Assembly (NCBI RefSeq): GCF_042731755.1
Contig: NZ_JBHWLR010000004.1
Span: forward strand, 186,001-250,000
Length of the DNA stretch: 64,000 bases
DNA from: Promicromonospora sp042731755
Lineage (GTDB): Bacteria > Actinomycetota > Actinomycetes > Actinomycetales > Cellulomonadaceae
Direction: 5' to 3'
Positions 8,212-17,319 of the stretch are shown here, one piece after another (position 1 is the first letter of the stretch; the number at the start of each line of letters is the position of its first letter). The translations under genes were made by a program, and so were the position numbers. The notes beneath the pieces were generated by a model. That model was not told the DNA's origin, searched no databases, and saw nothing but the letters and a program-made list of their open reading frames with translations.

Positions 8212-9531
8212 TCAGCAGGTCGCCTCGAACATCGGGACCAGCAGCTCGTTGAGGTCGTACAGGGCCTCCGGGTCCGCCGTGAAGTTGCGCCCGGTCACGC
8301 CCAGGGCGATCTGCCGCTCGGCGTCGAGCGAGGTGAAGTTGACGCTCAGCGCGCCGAAGCTCGCGCCGTCGTGCCCGTACAGGTACTCGCCGGGCACGCA
8401 CGGGTCGGGCAGGCGGTACGTGCCGAGGCCGTACTCGATCAGCTCGGCACTGCGCGGGGTCAGCATGTCGGTCACGGTCTCCGGCGCGACGAGCTCACCG
8501 GTGACCAGGGCCTCGTTGAAGGCCGCAAGGTCCTTCGTCGTGCTGGTCACGGCCCCTGCCGCCCGGAACAGCGTCGGGTCGAAGTGCGCGATCGAGTACC
8601 AGCCCGCGCCGTCGGCGCCGGTGTACGCGGCGTCGTGCAGGAACGGCCCGCGCTTCTGCGGCGTCTCGGGGTAGTCGCTGCGGCGCATGCCGGCCGGCTC
8701 GAACACGCGCTCCTCCAGGAGCTCGTCGAGGTCGGTCCGGTTCACCTTCTCCAGCATCATGCCGAGCGTCACGAAGCCGGCGTTGGAGTAGGAGAAGCCG
8801 GTACCCGGCTCCAGCATCCACGGCGCGGTGTGCGCGGCCCGGACGTGGTCGCCCTCCGAGTAGTGCTCGCCCAGCACCTCGAAGTACTCGTCGATGTCGG
8901 CCGGGTCCTGCATCTTGTCCAGGATCAGGTACTCCGACGCCGTCGGGGCGCCCGAGGTGTGGCTGAGCAGCTGCTCGATCGTCACGTCCCGCGGCAGGGC
9001 GCCGGGCAGCACGTCCTCGACGCTCGTGTCCAGCGTCCAGGTGCCCTTCTCAATCTCCTGCATCACGAGCGTCGCGATCATGGGCTTGGTGTTGCTCGCC
9101 ACGCGGAACGAGTCGTCGGCCCGGGCGCGCGCGTGGCCCCCGAGCTCGCGGACGCCGTCCGCGCCCGCCCAGGTCAGGTCCGGCGTCTCGACGCGCGCGG
9201 TGACGGCGACGGCGCCGTCGTCCACCAGGCCGGCGACGGCCCGGTCGAGCTCACGGCGGATGCCGGCGTCGGTGGTCGTCCGCGCGCGGGCGGTCGGCGC
9301 GGAGGCGGCCTGCTCGGCCGCGTCCTGGAGCTGGCGGGACAGCGCCAGCGGGTCGTCGATCGCGGCCGCGGCGTCCACGCCCAGCGCCGGTGCGGCGGGC
9401 TCCGTGGTCACCGCGGGCGTCGCGGGCACCGCGGTCGCGGACGCCGTCGTCGCAATGCCAGCACCGGTGAGCGGCAGCGCTCCGGCGACCACCACGCCCA
9501 GGGCTGCTCTGACTCGGCGGTGTGCATTCAT
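8212..9531 (-). CDS. Secreted serine hydrolase, beta-lactamase/DD-peptidase fold
   Basis: A 439-residue exported protein. Residues 1-35 are a Sec signal peptide and 80-435 the beta-lactamase (PF00144) domain. The catalytic S-x-x-K is SNTK at 146-149, the second motif is Y248-S-N250, and the third appears as GHDGASFG near the C-terminus, as in R61-type carboxypeptidases and related esterases. AAGGAG lies about eight bases before the ATG. It is a single gene between hairpins. The substrate could be peptidoglycan stem peptides or an ester; the sequence does not decide. Confidence 0.8.
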   Translation of the reverse strand: MNAHRRVRAALGVVVAGALPLTGAGIATTASATAVPATPAVTTEPAAPALGVDAAAAIDDPLALSRQLQDAAEQAASAPTARARTTTDAGIRRELDRAVAGLVDDGAVAVTARVETPDLTWAGADGVRELGGHARARADDSFRVASNTKPMIATLVMQEIEKGTWTLDTSVEDVLPGALPRDVTIEQLLSHTSGAPTASEYLILDKMQDPADIDEYFEVLGEHYSEGDHVRAAHTAPWMLEPGTGFSYSNAGFVTLGMMLEKVNRTDLDELLEERVFEPAGMRRSDYPETPQKRGPFLHDAAYTGADGAGWYSIAHFDPTLFRAAGAVTSTTKDLAAFNEALVTGELVAPETVTDMLTPRSAELIEYGLGTYRLPDPCVPGEYLYGHDGASFGALSVNFTSLDAERQIALGVTGRNFTADPEALYDLNELLVPMFEATC

Positions 9532-9670
9532 GGGGATGCTCCTTCGTCTCGGCACCCCGTCAGTCTGCTGGGACCGGGCGAAAGACGGATCCCCCGCACG
9601 AAGGACATCCTGGACATCCCCTCCACCCCAGGAGGGACCTCCTGAGGTGGGGGCCGGCAGGCACGCGAGA

Positions 9671-9728
9671 TCGGTCGGTTGCCTTGAGATCGGTCCATCG
9701 ACGGACCGACCTCAAGGCAACCGACCGA
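9671..9728. terminator. Long hairpin after the rhamnogalacturonan lyase gene
   Basis: TCGGTCGGTTGCCTTGAG pairs perfectly with CTCAAGGCAACCGACCGA, and the interior TCGGTCC/GGACCGA continues the stem. It ends 20 bases before the lyase stop, placing it at the 3' end of that leftward transcript. I saw no second copy of this sequence. Confidence 0.75.
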
Positions 9729-9747
9729 AGTCAGGCTGCGCCTACCC

Positions 9748-12216
9748 TCAGGGGCGGCCCGGGACCGGCACCTTTGACCAGTTCGTGTCCGAGGCCAGGT
9801 AGAAGCTCGGGTACGACGGCTGGTTGTACGTCGTCTGCTGCCGCGCCACCTCGACGCGGTACTGCGGGTCCTGCATGAGCGTGTACAGCGCGATGCCGCT
9901 CGGCTCGGTCGTGGTGAACAGCCGCAGCGCGGTCGAGTCCGTGGTGCGCACCAGCACCTCCTCGCGCCAGTCGCCCAGCACGTCGGCCACGAGCGACGGG
10001 TTGCCCTTGGTGCCGTTGTTGGTCAGCGTCCCGTCCAGGGTCGCGACGACGCCGCGCGACCAGTCCTTGATCGTCGGCACCGCGGGGTCTGCGCCGTCCA
10101 CGATCTGCGTGGTGCCGTCGCCGGCCCACCGCACGGACTGGTTGGTCCCCATCGTCGACGTCGACACCTGCTCACCCGTGGCGCTCAGCGTGCCAGACCC
10201 GAGGGTGCCGTCCGGCATGGACGCCCACACCTCGATGCCCGGCACGTCGGGCAGCACGTCGCCGATCATCGAGCGGCCGGTGTCCCGCCCGGAGTACTGC
10301 CCGAACAGCACCTCGCCGTCCTCGGCCGAGCGCATCGCCGAGCCGTAGGGCGCCCACGTGGCGCCCTCGTGCGCGGTCCAGATCTCCAGCCCCGGCCGGT
10401 CCGGGTCGATGTCGGTCACGTGCATGGCGTCGCCGTGCCCGAGACCCGCGGTCGCCCCGGGGTTCGCGGAGCCGTCCGGCAGGGTGTCGAACGAGGAGTA
10501 CAGGAGCGAGCCGTCGTCGTCGAGCGTCGCGGAGCCGTAGACGATCTCCTGCCGGCCGTCCCCGTCGACGTCGGCCGCCGACAGCGAGTGGAAGCCCTGC
10601 GTGGTCATGCTGCCCCACTCGGGCGAGGTGCCCGGCACGCCGTGCGGGCTGTCGTTGAACGGGTTGGACATGGGCGTCCAGCCCGAGTCCGCGAGCCAGC
10701 GCCGGGTCAGGTGCTTTCCGTTCCAGTCGTACGCCGCGACGGTCGAGCGGGTGTAGTAGCCACGCGCGAAGATGGCGCTGGCCCTGCCCTCGGACAGGTA
10801 CGCGACCCCCGACAGGAAGCGGTCCACCCGGTTGCCGGGCTCGATGCGCGCCATCGCGTAGTCGCCCCAGCGCAGCCCATCGTCGGTGCGGCCGGGCTCG
10901 TAGTCGACGGTCTCCATGGGCCGCCCGCTGAGCCCGTCGAAGACGGTGAGGTACTCCGGGCCGCTGATCACGAAGCCCTCGAAGAGCCGGAGCTGGTTGC
11001 GCGTCGAGCGGGACGGCGCGTAGACGTCGATGAAGTGGTCGACGGCGGCGCGGGCGTCGGCGTCGGACAGCGGGTAGGTCCACCGCGCGTCGATGCCCCA
11101 CGCCTCCTCCAGCGTGGCGGGCCACTCCCCGGAGACGACCTCCGGGCGCGTGGACCAGCCGCGGAACGTGTCCACGAGGTGCTCGTAGTAGTCCCCGGCG
11201 GACATCCGGTAGTCGTCGGTGTCCCGCACCCCGGCCGCGCGGTCGTCCTTCGCGATCGGCACGTAGCGCTGCCCGGCAGGCTTCCCGTCCCGGTACGTGG
11301 TCACCCGCGTGCCGGGGGCGGTCTTGACCATGAGCTCGGCGCGGCCGTCGCCGTCATAGTCGTAGACGGGGAACTGCGTGTAGTGCGCGCCGGCGCGGAT
11401 GTTCACGCCCAGGTCGATGCGCCAGAGCTGCGTGCCGTCCAGCTCGTAGGCGTCGAGGTAGACGTTGCCCGTGTAGCCCACCTGGGACACGTCCTTGGAG
11501 TTGGACGGGTCCCACTTCACGACGACCTCGTAGTCGCCGTCGCCGTCGAGGTCCGCGACCGACGCGTCGTTGGCCCGGTACGTGTACGCCTCGCCGGCGG
11601 GCGTGACGCCGTCGGCCGGCTTGTTCAGGGGAATGTCCAGATGTCCGTCGCCCCACACGTCGGCCTGGGCCGCCCGGCCCTTGTTCGGGCCGCTCAGCGG
11701 CACGACGCGGTACCGGGCGTCCGCCGTGCCCGCGGCGTCGAGGTAGTTGGTCGCGCCCGTGACCGTCGCGATCCGCCGCCCGTCGCGGTACACCGCGAAG
11801 CCCGGGCCCTTCAGCCCGGCGTCGGTGTGGCCGGTGACCTCGGGCGCGAGCAGCCGCCAGCTCAGGAACACGCCCTCGCTGGTCGAGGCGGCCACGAGGC
11901 CGCGGCCGAGCTTCTCGGTGATCTTGATGCCCGGCTTTCCGGTGCCCGACGGCGGCCGCCCGCCCTGGGCGGTGGGGTCGCCCTGGGCGGTGGTCGAGTC
12001 GGTGGCGGCCGAGTCGGTGGTAGTCGCGTCAGTGGCGGTCGCGTCAGTGGTGGCCGCGTCGGTAGTGGCCGGTCGTGCGGCCGGGACCGTCGTCAGGGTG
12101 CTGGCCGGGACGGCGGTCGAGGCGGTGGCCGCGAACGCCACGGCCCCGACCCCGCTCAAACCGAGGCTGAGTGCCGTCGCCAGCACGGCTCCGGTCCGGA
12201 TGGTTCTCGGGATCAT
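9748..12216 (-). CDS. Secreted rhamnogalacturonan lyase, PL11 family
   Basis: An 822-residue exported lyase that cleaves the rhamnose-galacturonate backbone of pectin by beta-elimination. Residues 1-30 are a signal peptide; about 35-95 is a low-complexity Thr/Ala/Asp linker. The catalytic eight-bladed propeller follows, with DASVADLDGDGDYEVVVKWD, YTGNVYLDAYELDGTQLW and GAHYTQFPVYDYDGDGRAE closely matching Bacillus YesW/YesX, including the repeated calcium-binding D-x-D-G-D motifs. The product should be oligosaccharides with unsaturated galacturonate ends. It follows the YesL-like gene in the same direction but is separated by a strong hairpin, so may be read from its own promoter. No unsaturated glucuronyl/galacturonyl hydrolase (GH105) is in the window. 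Confidence 0.9.
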   Translation of the reverse strand: MIPRTIRTGAVLATALSLGLSGVGAVAFAATASTAVPASTLTTVPAARPATTDAATTDATATDATTTDSAATDSTTAQGDPTAQGGRPPSGTGKPGIKITEKLGRGLVAASTSEGVFLSWRLLAPEVTGHTDAGLKGPGFAVYRDGRRIATVTGATNYLDAAGTADARYRVVPLSGPNKGRAAQADVWGDGHLDIPLNKPADGVTPAGEAYTYRANDASVADLDGDGDYEVVVKWDPSNSKDVSQVGYTGNVYLDAYELDGTQLWRIDLGVNIRAGAHYTQFPVYDYDGDGRAELMVKTAPGTRVTTYRDGKPAGQRYVPIAKDDRAAGVRDTDDYRMSAGDYYEHLVDTFRGWSTRPEVVSGEWPATLEEAWGIDARWTYPLSDADARAAVDHFIDVYAPSRSTRNQLRLFEGFVISGPEYLTVFDGLSGRPMETVDYEPGRTDDGLRWGDYAMARIEPGNRVDRFLSGVAYLSEGRASAIFARGYYTRSTVAAYDWNGKHLTRRWLADSGWTPMSNPFNDSPHGVPGTSPEWGSMTTQGFHSLSAADVDGDGRQEIVYGSATLDDDGSLLYSSFDTLPDGSANPGATAGLGHGDAMHVTDIDPDRPGLEIWTAHEGATWAPYGSAMRSAEDGEVLFGQYSGRDTGRSMIGDVLPDVPGIEVWASMPDGTLGSGTLSATGEQVSTSTMGTNQSVRWAGDGTTQIVDGADPAVPTIKDWSRGVVATLDGTLTNNGTKGNPSLVADVLGDWREEVLVRTTDSTALRLFTTTEPSGIALYTLMQDPQYRVEVARQQTTYNQPSYPSFYLASDTNWSKVPVPGRP

Positions 12217-12254
12217 TGTCGAATTCCTCTCTGAATTCTCGATCTCACGAAGAC

Positions 12255-12325
12255 GTGCGCTTCTACCCCGCCATTGGGCCCGAAAACAGCTCGGTTTCGG
12301 GCCCAATGGCGGGGTAGAGGCGCAC
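12255..12325. terminator. 71-nt hairpin repeat, family C copy 1
   Basis: Two 31-base arms pair with only one G-T wobble around a nine-base loop; the left arm begins GTGCGCTTCTACCCCGCCAT and the right ends with its complement. It starts three bases past the stop of the YesL-like gene. A second copy at 18899 has paired changes in the arms. Likely a terminator or an expression-step element before the lyase gene. Confidence 0.75.
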
Positions 12326-12327
12326 TT

Positions 12328-13107
12328 TCAGTCGACCTGGCGCGGCAGCGCGCGCCGGGTCTCGACGGCGACCGCCGCCAGGCTGAGCAGGCCACCCGTC
12401 ACGACGACGAGCGGCGTCAACATCCACACGAGCACCACGCACATCACGAGCGCCGCCAGCAGCAGCGCCGAACCCACCAGGTCGTCACGAGAGCGCGCCG
12501 CGCCGCGGGCCAGCAGCCGCCAGACGGCACCGGCGCCGGCAGCACTCCCGTCGTCCGCGCCGTTCCCGGCCCTGGCCGTGCTCCCGGCGCCAGCACCCAG
12601 TGCGGCGCCGCCGTCCGCCCCGGGGCCGGACCCGGCGCCCGCCCCAGCCGTACTCCCGGCACTGCTGTCCGCCCCCGCGCCGCCGTCCGACCACGCCGCC
12701 GTCGTGCGGACCAGGACCACCGCGGCGCAGGCCGCGGCCGCCCACGTCACCCAGCGCACGGCGGACGCGCCCGGCAGCGCGCCGGACGCCGTCAGCCCGG
12801 AGTTGACGACCACCACGACCGCCACCCCCAGGACCAGCACGCCCAGCACCCACAGCCCGCGCACGGCCGCGACCCAGTCCCGCCAGAACGAGCGGACCGA
12901 GGTGTCGTACCCGCCGAGGTGCCGCCGCAGGTGCGCGGCCCCCGCGGCGAGCGCCGCCGGGGCGGTCACCACGGCCAGGCTGCCGGCGAGCACGAGCAGC
13001 CCGGTCAGCAGCGTCTCCCCCAGCAGGGGGAACCAGCCCTCGCCGGCCTGGCGGCGTCCGCGGGCCGGCGGCGCGGCGGACCCGTCGGCCTCCTCCTGTG
13101 CGCTCAC
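12328..13107 (-). CDS. YesL-like DUF624 membrane protein
   Basis: A 259-residue membrane protein with about five hydrophobic segments. The region VVTAPAALAAGAAHLRRH followed by SVRSFWRDWVAAVR matches the DUF624 (PF04854) pattern of a membrane helix, a short loop and an FWR motif. Bacillus YesL and YteU belong to this family and sit in rhamnogalacturonan operons; their role is unknown. A Gly/Ala/Ser-rich insert at about 135-190 is unusual for the family. The GTG start six bases after the upstream permease stop was preferred because the longer open frame only reads through that gene. Confidence in the family is moderate because of the insert. Confidence 0.65.
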   Translation of the reverse strand: MSAQEEADGSAAPPARGRRQAGEGWFPLLGETLLTGLLVLAGSLAVVTAPAALAAGAAHLRRHLGGYDTSVRSFWRDWVAAVRGLWVLGVLVLGVAVVVVVNSGLTASGALPGASAVRWVTWAAAACAAVVLVRTTAAWSDGGAGADSSAGSTAGAGAGSGPGADGGAALGAGAGSTARAGNGADDGSAAGAGAVWRLLARGAARSRDDLVGSALLLAALVMCVVLVWMLTPLVVVTGGLLSLAAVAVETRRALPRQVD

Positions 13108-13112
13108 GGCGG

Positions 13113-14015
13113 TCAGCCCTTGAGGCCCTGCGTCGCGACGCCGTCGACCAGGTACCGCTGGAAGACCACGAAGAACAGCAGCACCGGCACGAGCGCGAGC
13201 ACGGCCATGGCCATCTGTGCGCCGTAGTCGGAGACCGACGTCTGGTCCACGTAGAGCCGCAGCGCGATGGGCAGCGGGTACGTGTCGGGCCGCTTGAGGT
13301 AGAGCAGCGGGCCGAGGAAGTCGTTCCACGACCAGATGAAGGCGAAGATCGAGCTGGTGATCACCGCCGGCCGCATCAGCGGCAGCAGCACGAGTCGGAA
13401 GATCCCCCAGTGCCCGCAGCCGTCGATCCGCGCGGCCTCGTCGAGCTCACGTGGCAGCCCTCGCAGGAACTGCACCATGAGGAAGACGAAGAACGCCTCC
13501 GTGGCGAGGAACTTGGGCGCCAGCAGCGGAACGAACGTGTTCACCAGGCCCATGGAGTTGAACAGGATGTACTGCGGGATGATCACCACGTGGAACGGCA
13601 GGAGCATCGTGCCGATCATCACCGCGAAGTACACCCCGCGCCCGGGAAAGCTGATCCGCGCGAACGCGTAGGCGGACACGGTGGCCGACAGGACGATGCC
13701 CACGACCGACCCGACCGCGAGGATCAGCGAGTTGAGCACGAACGTCCAGAACGAGACGCCGCCGATGCCGCTCAGCGCCGACGTGTAGTTCTCCAGCGTC
13801 CACGTCTCGGGCCACAGGTTCACGTTGCCGACGATGTCGCCGCTCGGCTTGAACGAGCTCATGACCATCCACACGCCGGGGTACAGGATCACCACGGCGA
13901 CGGCGATCACGAGCACGTGGAACACGACGGACCGCAGGCGCTTGCGCCGTGTCGCCGTCGCGCTGGCGGAGCGGCTCACGTCGGTACGCGGGGCAGTTGT
14001 GGTCGCTGTCGTCAT
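13113..14015 (-). CDS. Oligosaccharide ABC transporter, MalG-type permease
   Basis: A 300-residue CUT1 permease with six membrane segments. The EAA loop contacting the ATPase reads ELDEAARIDGCGHWGIFRLV, with the usual AAxIDG core, and the protein ends LVDGVATQGLKG as in MalG/LacG-like subunits. Its start overlaps the stop of the MalF-type permease by four bases. No ATPase gene is present in the operon, so a shared MsiK/MsmX-type ATPase from elsewhere is expected. Confidence 0.88.
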   Translation of the reverse strand: MTTATTTAPRTDVSRSASATATRRKRLRSVVFHVLVIAVAVVILYPGVWMVMSSFKPSGDIVGNVNLWPETWTLENYTSALSGIGGVSFWTFVLNSLILAVGSVVGIVLSATVSAYAFARISFPGRGVYFAVMIGTMLLPFHVVIIPQYILFNSMGLVNTFVPLLAPKFLATEAFFVFLMVQFLRGLPRELDEAARIDGCGHWGIFRLVLLPLMRPAVITSSIFAFIWSWNDFLGPLLYLKRPDTYPLPIALRLYVDQTSVSDYGAQMAMAVLALVPVLLFFVVFQRYLVDGVATQGLKG

Positions 14016-14998
14016 CGCACGTCTCCCGTGTAGTGGACCCAGGCACGCGAGGTGCGGAACAGGACGGCGGTGATGATGCCGACCACGAGCACGAGCACCC
14101 AGGCCATGGCCGAGGCGTACCCCATCCGGAACTCCGTGAAGCCCTTGAGGTAGAGGTAGAACGTGTAGAAGAGCGTCGAGTCCGCGGGTCCGCCGGTGCC
14201 GCCCGAGATGATGAAGGCGGAGCTGAACACCTGGAACGCGCCGATCGTCTCGAGCAGCAGGTTGAAGAACAGCACGGGCGAGAGCATCGGCAGCGTCACG
14301 GAGACGAACCGGCGGATCGGCCCGGCGCCGTCGACGGCGGCGGCCTCGTGCAGCTCCTGCGGGATCTGCTTGAGCCCTGCCAGGAAGATCACCATCGGGG
14401 CGCCGAACTGCCACACCGCGAGCAGGATCATCATCGGCATGGTCATGCTCGGGTCGCCCACCCAGCCGCCGGCCGGCAGGCCGAAGAACTGCTGGACCTG
14501 GTCGGCGATGCCGTCGTCGATGAACATGGCGCGCCACACGATCGCCACGGACACGCTGGCCCCGATGAGCGACGGCGCGTAGAACATCGAGCGGTAGGCG
14601 CCCTGGCCGCGGTGCTTCGCGTTGAGCAGCAGGGCGACGGCGAGCGCCGCCGCGAGCTTGACCGGCACGCCCACCAGCACGTAGACCGCCGTCACCTGGG
14701 CGGACTTGAGGAACCGCGGGTCGGCGAACAGGGCGGTGAAGTTGTCGATGCCGACGAACGTCGGGGCCCGGAAGAGGTTGTAGTCGGTGAACGCGAGGTA
14801 CAGCGACATCAGCATGGGGCCGGCCGTCAGCAGCACGAACCCGAGGAGCCACGGGGACAGGAACGCGTACCCGGCCTTCACATCGGACCGGTCGCGCTGC
14901 GGCTTGCCGCCGCCCCGTGCGGGGGACGACGACGTCGCCGTCCCCCGCACGTTCCCGCGCCCGGCCGAGCGGCCGCGCTCGGTGGTGGTCGCGGACAT
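14012..14998 (-). CDS. Oligosaccharide ABC transporter, MalF-type permease
   Basis: A 328-residue CUT1 permease with a charged cytoplasmic N-terminus of about 40 residues and six membrane segments. The EAA loop is ELHEAAAVDGAGPIRRFVSV. The start lies two bases after the stop of the binding-protein gene. With the next permease it would form the channel for rhamnogalacturonan-derived oligosaccharides, by analogy with Bacillus YesP/YesQ; substrate is inferred from the downstream PL11 lyase and YesL-like gene. Confidence 0.88.
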   Translation of the reverse strand: MSATTTERGRSAGRGNVRGTATSSSPARGGGKPQRDRSDVKAGYAFLSPWLLGFVLLTAGPMLMSLYLAFTDYNLFRAPTFVGIDNFTALFADPRFLKSAQVTAVYVLVGVPVKLAAALAVALLLNAKHRGQGAYRSMFYAPSLIGASVSVAIVWRAMFIDDGIADQVQQFFGLPAGGWVGDPSMTMPMMILLAVWQFGAPMVIFLAGLKQIPQELHEAAAVDGAGPIRRFVSVTLPMLSPVLFFNLLLETIGAFQVFSSAFIISGGTGGPADSTLFYTFYLYLKGFTEFRMGYASAMAWVLVLVVGIITAVLFRTSRAWVHYTGDVR

Positions 14999-15000
14999 GG

Positions 15001-16329
15001 TCAGGACCCGCCGAGGTTCGATTCGGCGCTCTGGAACCACTGGTCGGCGAACTCCTCCGGCGTGATGTTGCCGTAGGACAGCTCCTCGCCCAGCCGCTTG
15101 AACTCGGCCTCGACCACGCCGTAGCCCTCGACGGGCAGCGGGGTGTCCTCGGTGACGCGCTCGGCGACGTGCTCCTCGTAGCCGACGATCTTGTCGTCGA
15201 TCGAGCCCGCGTCGACCTCCATGGCGTCGCGCTGGGCCGCCACGGCGGGCACGCCCTTCGAGGTGCCGAAGATCTTGCCCACCTCGGGGTCGTTCACGAG
15301 GAAGTCGATGAGCGCCGCGGCGGCGTCCGGCTCCTGCGTCGACGCCGACGACGAGAGCAGCATCGACGGCTTCCAGAACTGCGCCGAGCCGTCGGCACCG
15401 GTCGGCACCGGGAGCAGGTCGAGGTTCTCGCTGCCCGCGCCGGCCGAGTAGCCGGCCATCATGTTGTCCCAGGTCATCTCGGTCGCCGCCTGGCCCACCT
15501 GCATGCCGGTGAGGGGCTCGACCTGCTTGGCGCGCTCGACGGGGAAGAAGACGCCGTCGTCGCGCAGCGGCTGGGTGCGCTCGGCCCAGGCCACGAGGTC
15601 GGCCTTCTCGAAGGCCGGCGAGCCGTCGTCCGCGAACGCCGTCTTGCCCTGCTGCACCAGCCACTGGATGAACAGCCACAGCGTGCCGGTGTAGTCGGTG
15701 CCGCCGTAGATCTGCGGGTCGTGGTCGGCGCCCGCCGCGCTGACCTCACGGATCCAGGCGTCGTACTCGTCCCAGGTCAGGCCCTCCTTCGGCGGCTCGA
15801 TGCCGAGCTCGTCCAGGAGGTCGTCGTGGTGAATCATGCCGAGGGTGTTCGTGCTGGTCGGGATGCCGTACTGGCCGTCGTTGACCGAGCCGGAGGCGAG
15901 CACCGTCTGGTCGAAGTCGTCGGTGTTCAGGTTCACGCCGAGCTGGTTCGACAGGTCCAGGAGCTGGTTGTTCGACGCGTACTGGTGGATGTAGGCGAGG
16001 TCCATCTGGAAGACGTCGGGCAGGGTCTGGCCGGCGGCCTCGGTGCTGCGGGCGGTCCAGTAGTCGTCCCAGGCCTGGAACTGCGTCTGGACGTCGATGT
16101 TGGGGTGCTGCTCCTCGAAGAGCGCCACCGCCTCCTCGTACCGGGCCGCGCGGTCGTCGTCCCCCCACCAGACGAGGGACAGCTCGATATCCCGGTCGGT
16201 GGCTACCGGCGCTGCCTCGGCCGAGGGCGTCGTACCGCCGCCGCAGGCCGAGAGGGCCAGGGCCGATGCCGCTGCGAGGGCCGTGACCTGGACGGCCGCC
16301 GTCCTTGTGGTGGTGCGTGTGCGGACCAC
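15001..16329 (-). CDS. Oligosaccharide ABC transporter, substrate-binding lipoprotein
   Basis: A 442-residue extracellular binding protein of the MalE/UgpB class. The lipobox ALSACGG is at about residues 26-32 and the mature part begins with ELSLVWWGDDDRAARYEEAV, a typical first strand and helix of the family. The GTG start is chosen because AAGGAGG lies six bases upstream; the longer open frame has no signal sequence. First gene of a leftward operon with two permeases and the YesL-like gene. The promoter region carries a TGAATCG palindrome shared with the rhamnose genes, supporting a rhamnose-containing ligand. Confidence 0.87.
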   Translation of the reverse strand: MVRTRTTTRTAAVQVTALAAASALALSACGGGTTPSAEAAPVATDRDIELSLVWWGDDDRAARYEEAVALFEEQHPNIDVQTQFQAWDDYWTARSTEAAGQTLPDVFQMDLAYIHQYASNNQLLDLSNQLGVNLNTDDFDQTVLASGSVNDGQYGIPTSTNTLGMIHHDDLLDELGIEPPKEGLTWDEYDAWIREVSAAGADHDPQIYGGTDYTGTLWLFIQWLVQQGKTAFADDGSPAFEKADLVAWAERTQPLRDDGVFFPVERAKQVEPLTGMQVGQAATEMTWDNMMAGYSAGAGSENLDLLPVPTGADGSAQFWKPSMLLSSSASTQEPDAAAALIDFLVNDPEVGKIFGTSKGVPAVAAQRDAMEVDAGSIDDKIVGYEEHVAERVTEDTPLPVEGYGVVEAEFKRLGEELSYGNITPEEFADQWFQSAESNLGGS

Positions 16330-16385
16330 GTGAGCCTCCTTGCTCTGTGTGCTGCTGGTGGCCGGCTGCATCCTCGACGGCCGAC

Positions 16386-16397
16386 TGAATCGATACA
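16386..16397. promoter_or_regulatory. Putative LacI operator upstream of the oligosaccharide importer
   Basis: TGAATCGATACA is a near-palindrome with a CG centre, 57 bases before the GTG start of the binding-protein gene. It matches the TGAATCG core of the two rhamnose-module sites, which would put this importer in the same regulon. One pair is mismatched. Confidence 0.55.
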
Positions 16398-16545
16398 ATA
16401 CCGCTACGGGAAGCGTTGTCCAGAGCCCCAGGTCAGGAATTCGTAACGAACTGCATCGTTGGAACTTAGGCCGCCACGGAGGCGTGGACGCAGACGAGCG
16501 CCGGGTCAGTGGCACCGGGCGGCGCGGCCGGGCTCACCCCTAGGC

Positions 16546-16610
16546 CGCCGAACGTAGGAGTCGTCGGCCCATGAGGGCTCATAGCGCGACCGGGCCTACG
16601 TTCGACGGCG
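16546..16610. repeat. Hairpin repeat family D, copy 1
   Basis: Arms CCGAACGTAGG and CCTACGTTCGACGG surround an inner small palindrome ATGAGGGCTCAT. First of five copies in the 1.1-kb gene-free interval 16330-17461. Open frames across this interval are incidental; I see no gene there. Confidence 0.75.
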
Positions 16611-16660
16611 GGTCGCCGGGCGGCGGGGCGGCCGGGCGGCGCGGCCGGGCTCAACGCAGG

Positions 16661-16724
16661 GCGTCGAACGTAGGGGCCGTCGGCGCATGAGGGCTCATGG
16701 ACCGACCGGGCCTACGTTCGACGC
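16661..16724. repeat. Hairpin repeat family D, copy 2
   Basis: Perfect 14-bp arms GCGTCGAACGTAGG and CCTACGTTCGACGC, with the inner ATGAGGGCTCAT. Compared with copy 5, the outer pairs differ on both sides with pairing kept. Confidence 0.8.
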
Positions 16725-16796
16725 CGCGCACCCCGCTGCTGTCGGGCCGCACGGCGCCGGCCGCGTGCGGCGCTCAGCGCCGAGCGTTGACCCGTC

Positions 16797-16870
16797 GAGC
16801 GCGGAGTTGGTGGCTTTCTCAGCGCGCGTACCGCAACTAAGCCCGCACTCATCAGCCGACGGCCCTGGCC
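16797..16870. repeat. Repeat family E, copy 1
   Basis: A 74-base element beginning GAGCGCGGAGTTGGT and ending CTGGCC, flanked by family-D copies 2 and 3. It aligns without gaps to the copy at 17233. The right half, with ACCGCAACTAAGCCCGCACT, partly complements the left. Confidence 0.7.
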
Positions 16871-16925
16871 AAGACCCGAGCACCCGGCACCGCCGACCCG
16901 ACGCCGCCGCCAAGCCCAGGTGCGC

Positions 16926-16990
16926 CGCCGAACGTACGAGTCGTCGGTGCATGAGAGCTCAGGGAGCAACCACGCCTACGTTCGACGACG
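16926..16990. repeat. Hairpin repeat family D, copy 3
   Basis: Arms CCGAACGTACG and CCTACGTTCGACG with inner ATGAGAGCTCA. One base of the left arm differs from the consensus, weakening one pair. Confidence 0.7.
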
Positions 16991-17090
16991 GCCGGCGGCA
17001 GCCCGGCGGTGGCCGGCCAGCGGACCGCGCCCCGCCCCGCGGCGCCGTCCGGCCGCCAGCCGGGCAGTACCGCCGGGCTCGACCCAGGCC

Positions 17091-17154
17091 GCCGAACGTA
17101 GGAACCTTCGGCGCATGGGGGCTCGGAGAGCGATCGAGCCTACGTTCGACGTCG
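17091..17154. repeat. Hairpin repeat family D, copy 4
   Basis: Arms GCCGAACGTAGG and CCTACGTTCGACG; the inner palindrome is decayed (ATGGGGGCTCGG). It opens the second D-E-D composite. Confidence 0.7.
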
Positions 17155-17232
17155 CACTCGCGGCGGCGCCGTCGGGCAGCGGTCCCGCCCGGAGCCGCGC
17201 TCACTGCTCAGTACCAACCGCCAACTTTCATT

Positions 17233-17306
17233 GAGCGCGGAGTTAGTTGCATTCTGAGCGCGGATTCCGCAACCAGACCCGCGCTCATCAGCGGTCGGCG
17301 CTGGCC
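17233..17306. repeat. Repeat family E, copy 2
   Basis: Same length (74 bases) as copy 1. GAGCGCGG at the left pairs with CCGCGCTC on the right, and GTTGC with GCAAC inside; a further GAGCGCGG lies in the middle and could compete for the right arm. Confidence 0.7.
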
Positions 17307-17319
17307 CGGTGCCGTGCCG

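Noticed and set aside
12221..12238. Two GAATTC sites in the rhamnogalacturonan lyase leader as an operator
   Set aside because: Six-base palindromes overlapping the ribosome site with no match elsewhere in the window; too weak to call.
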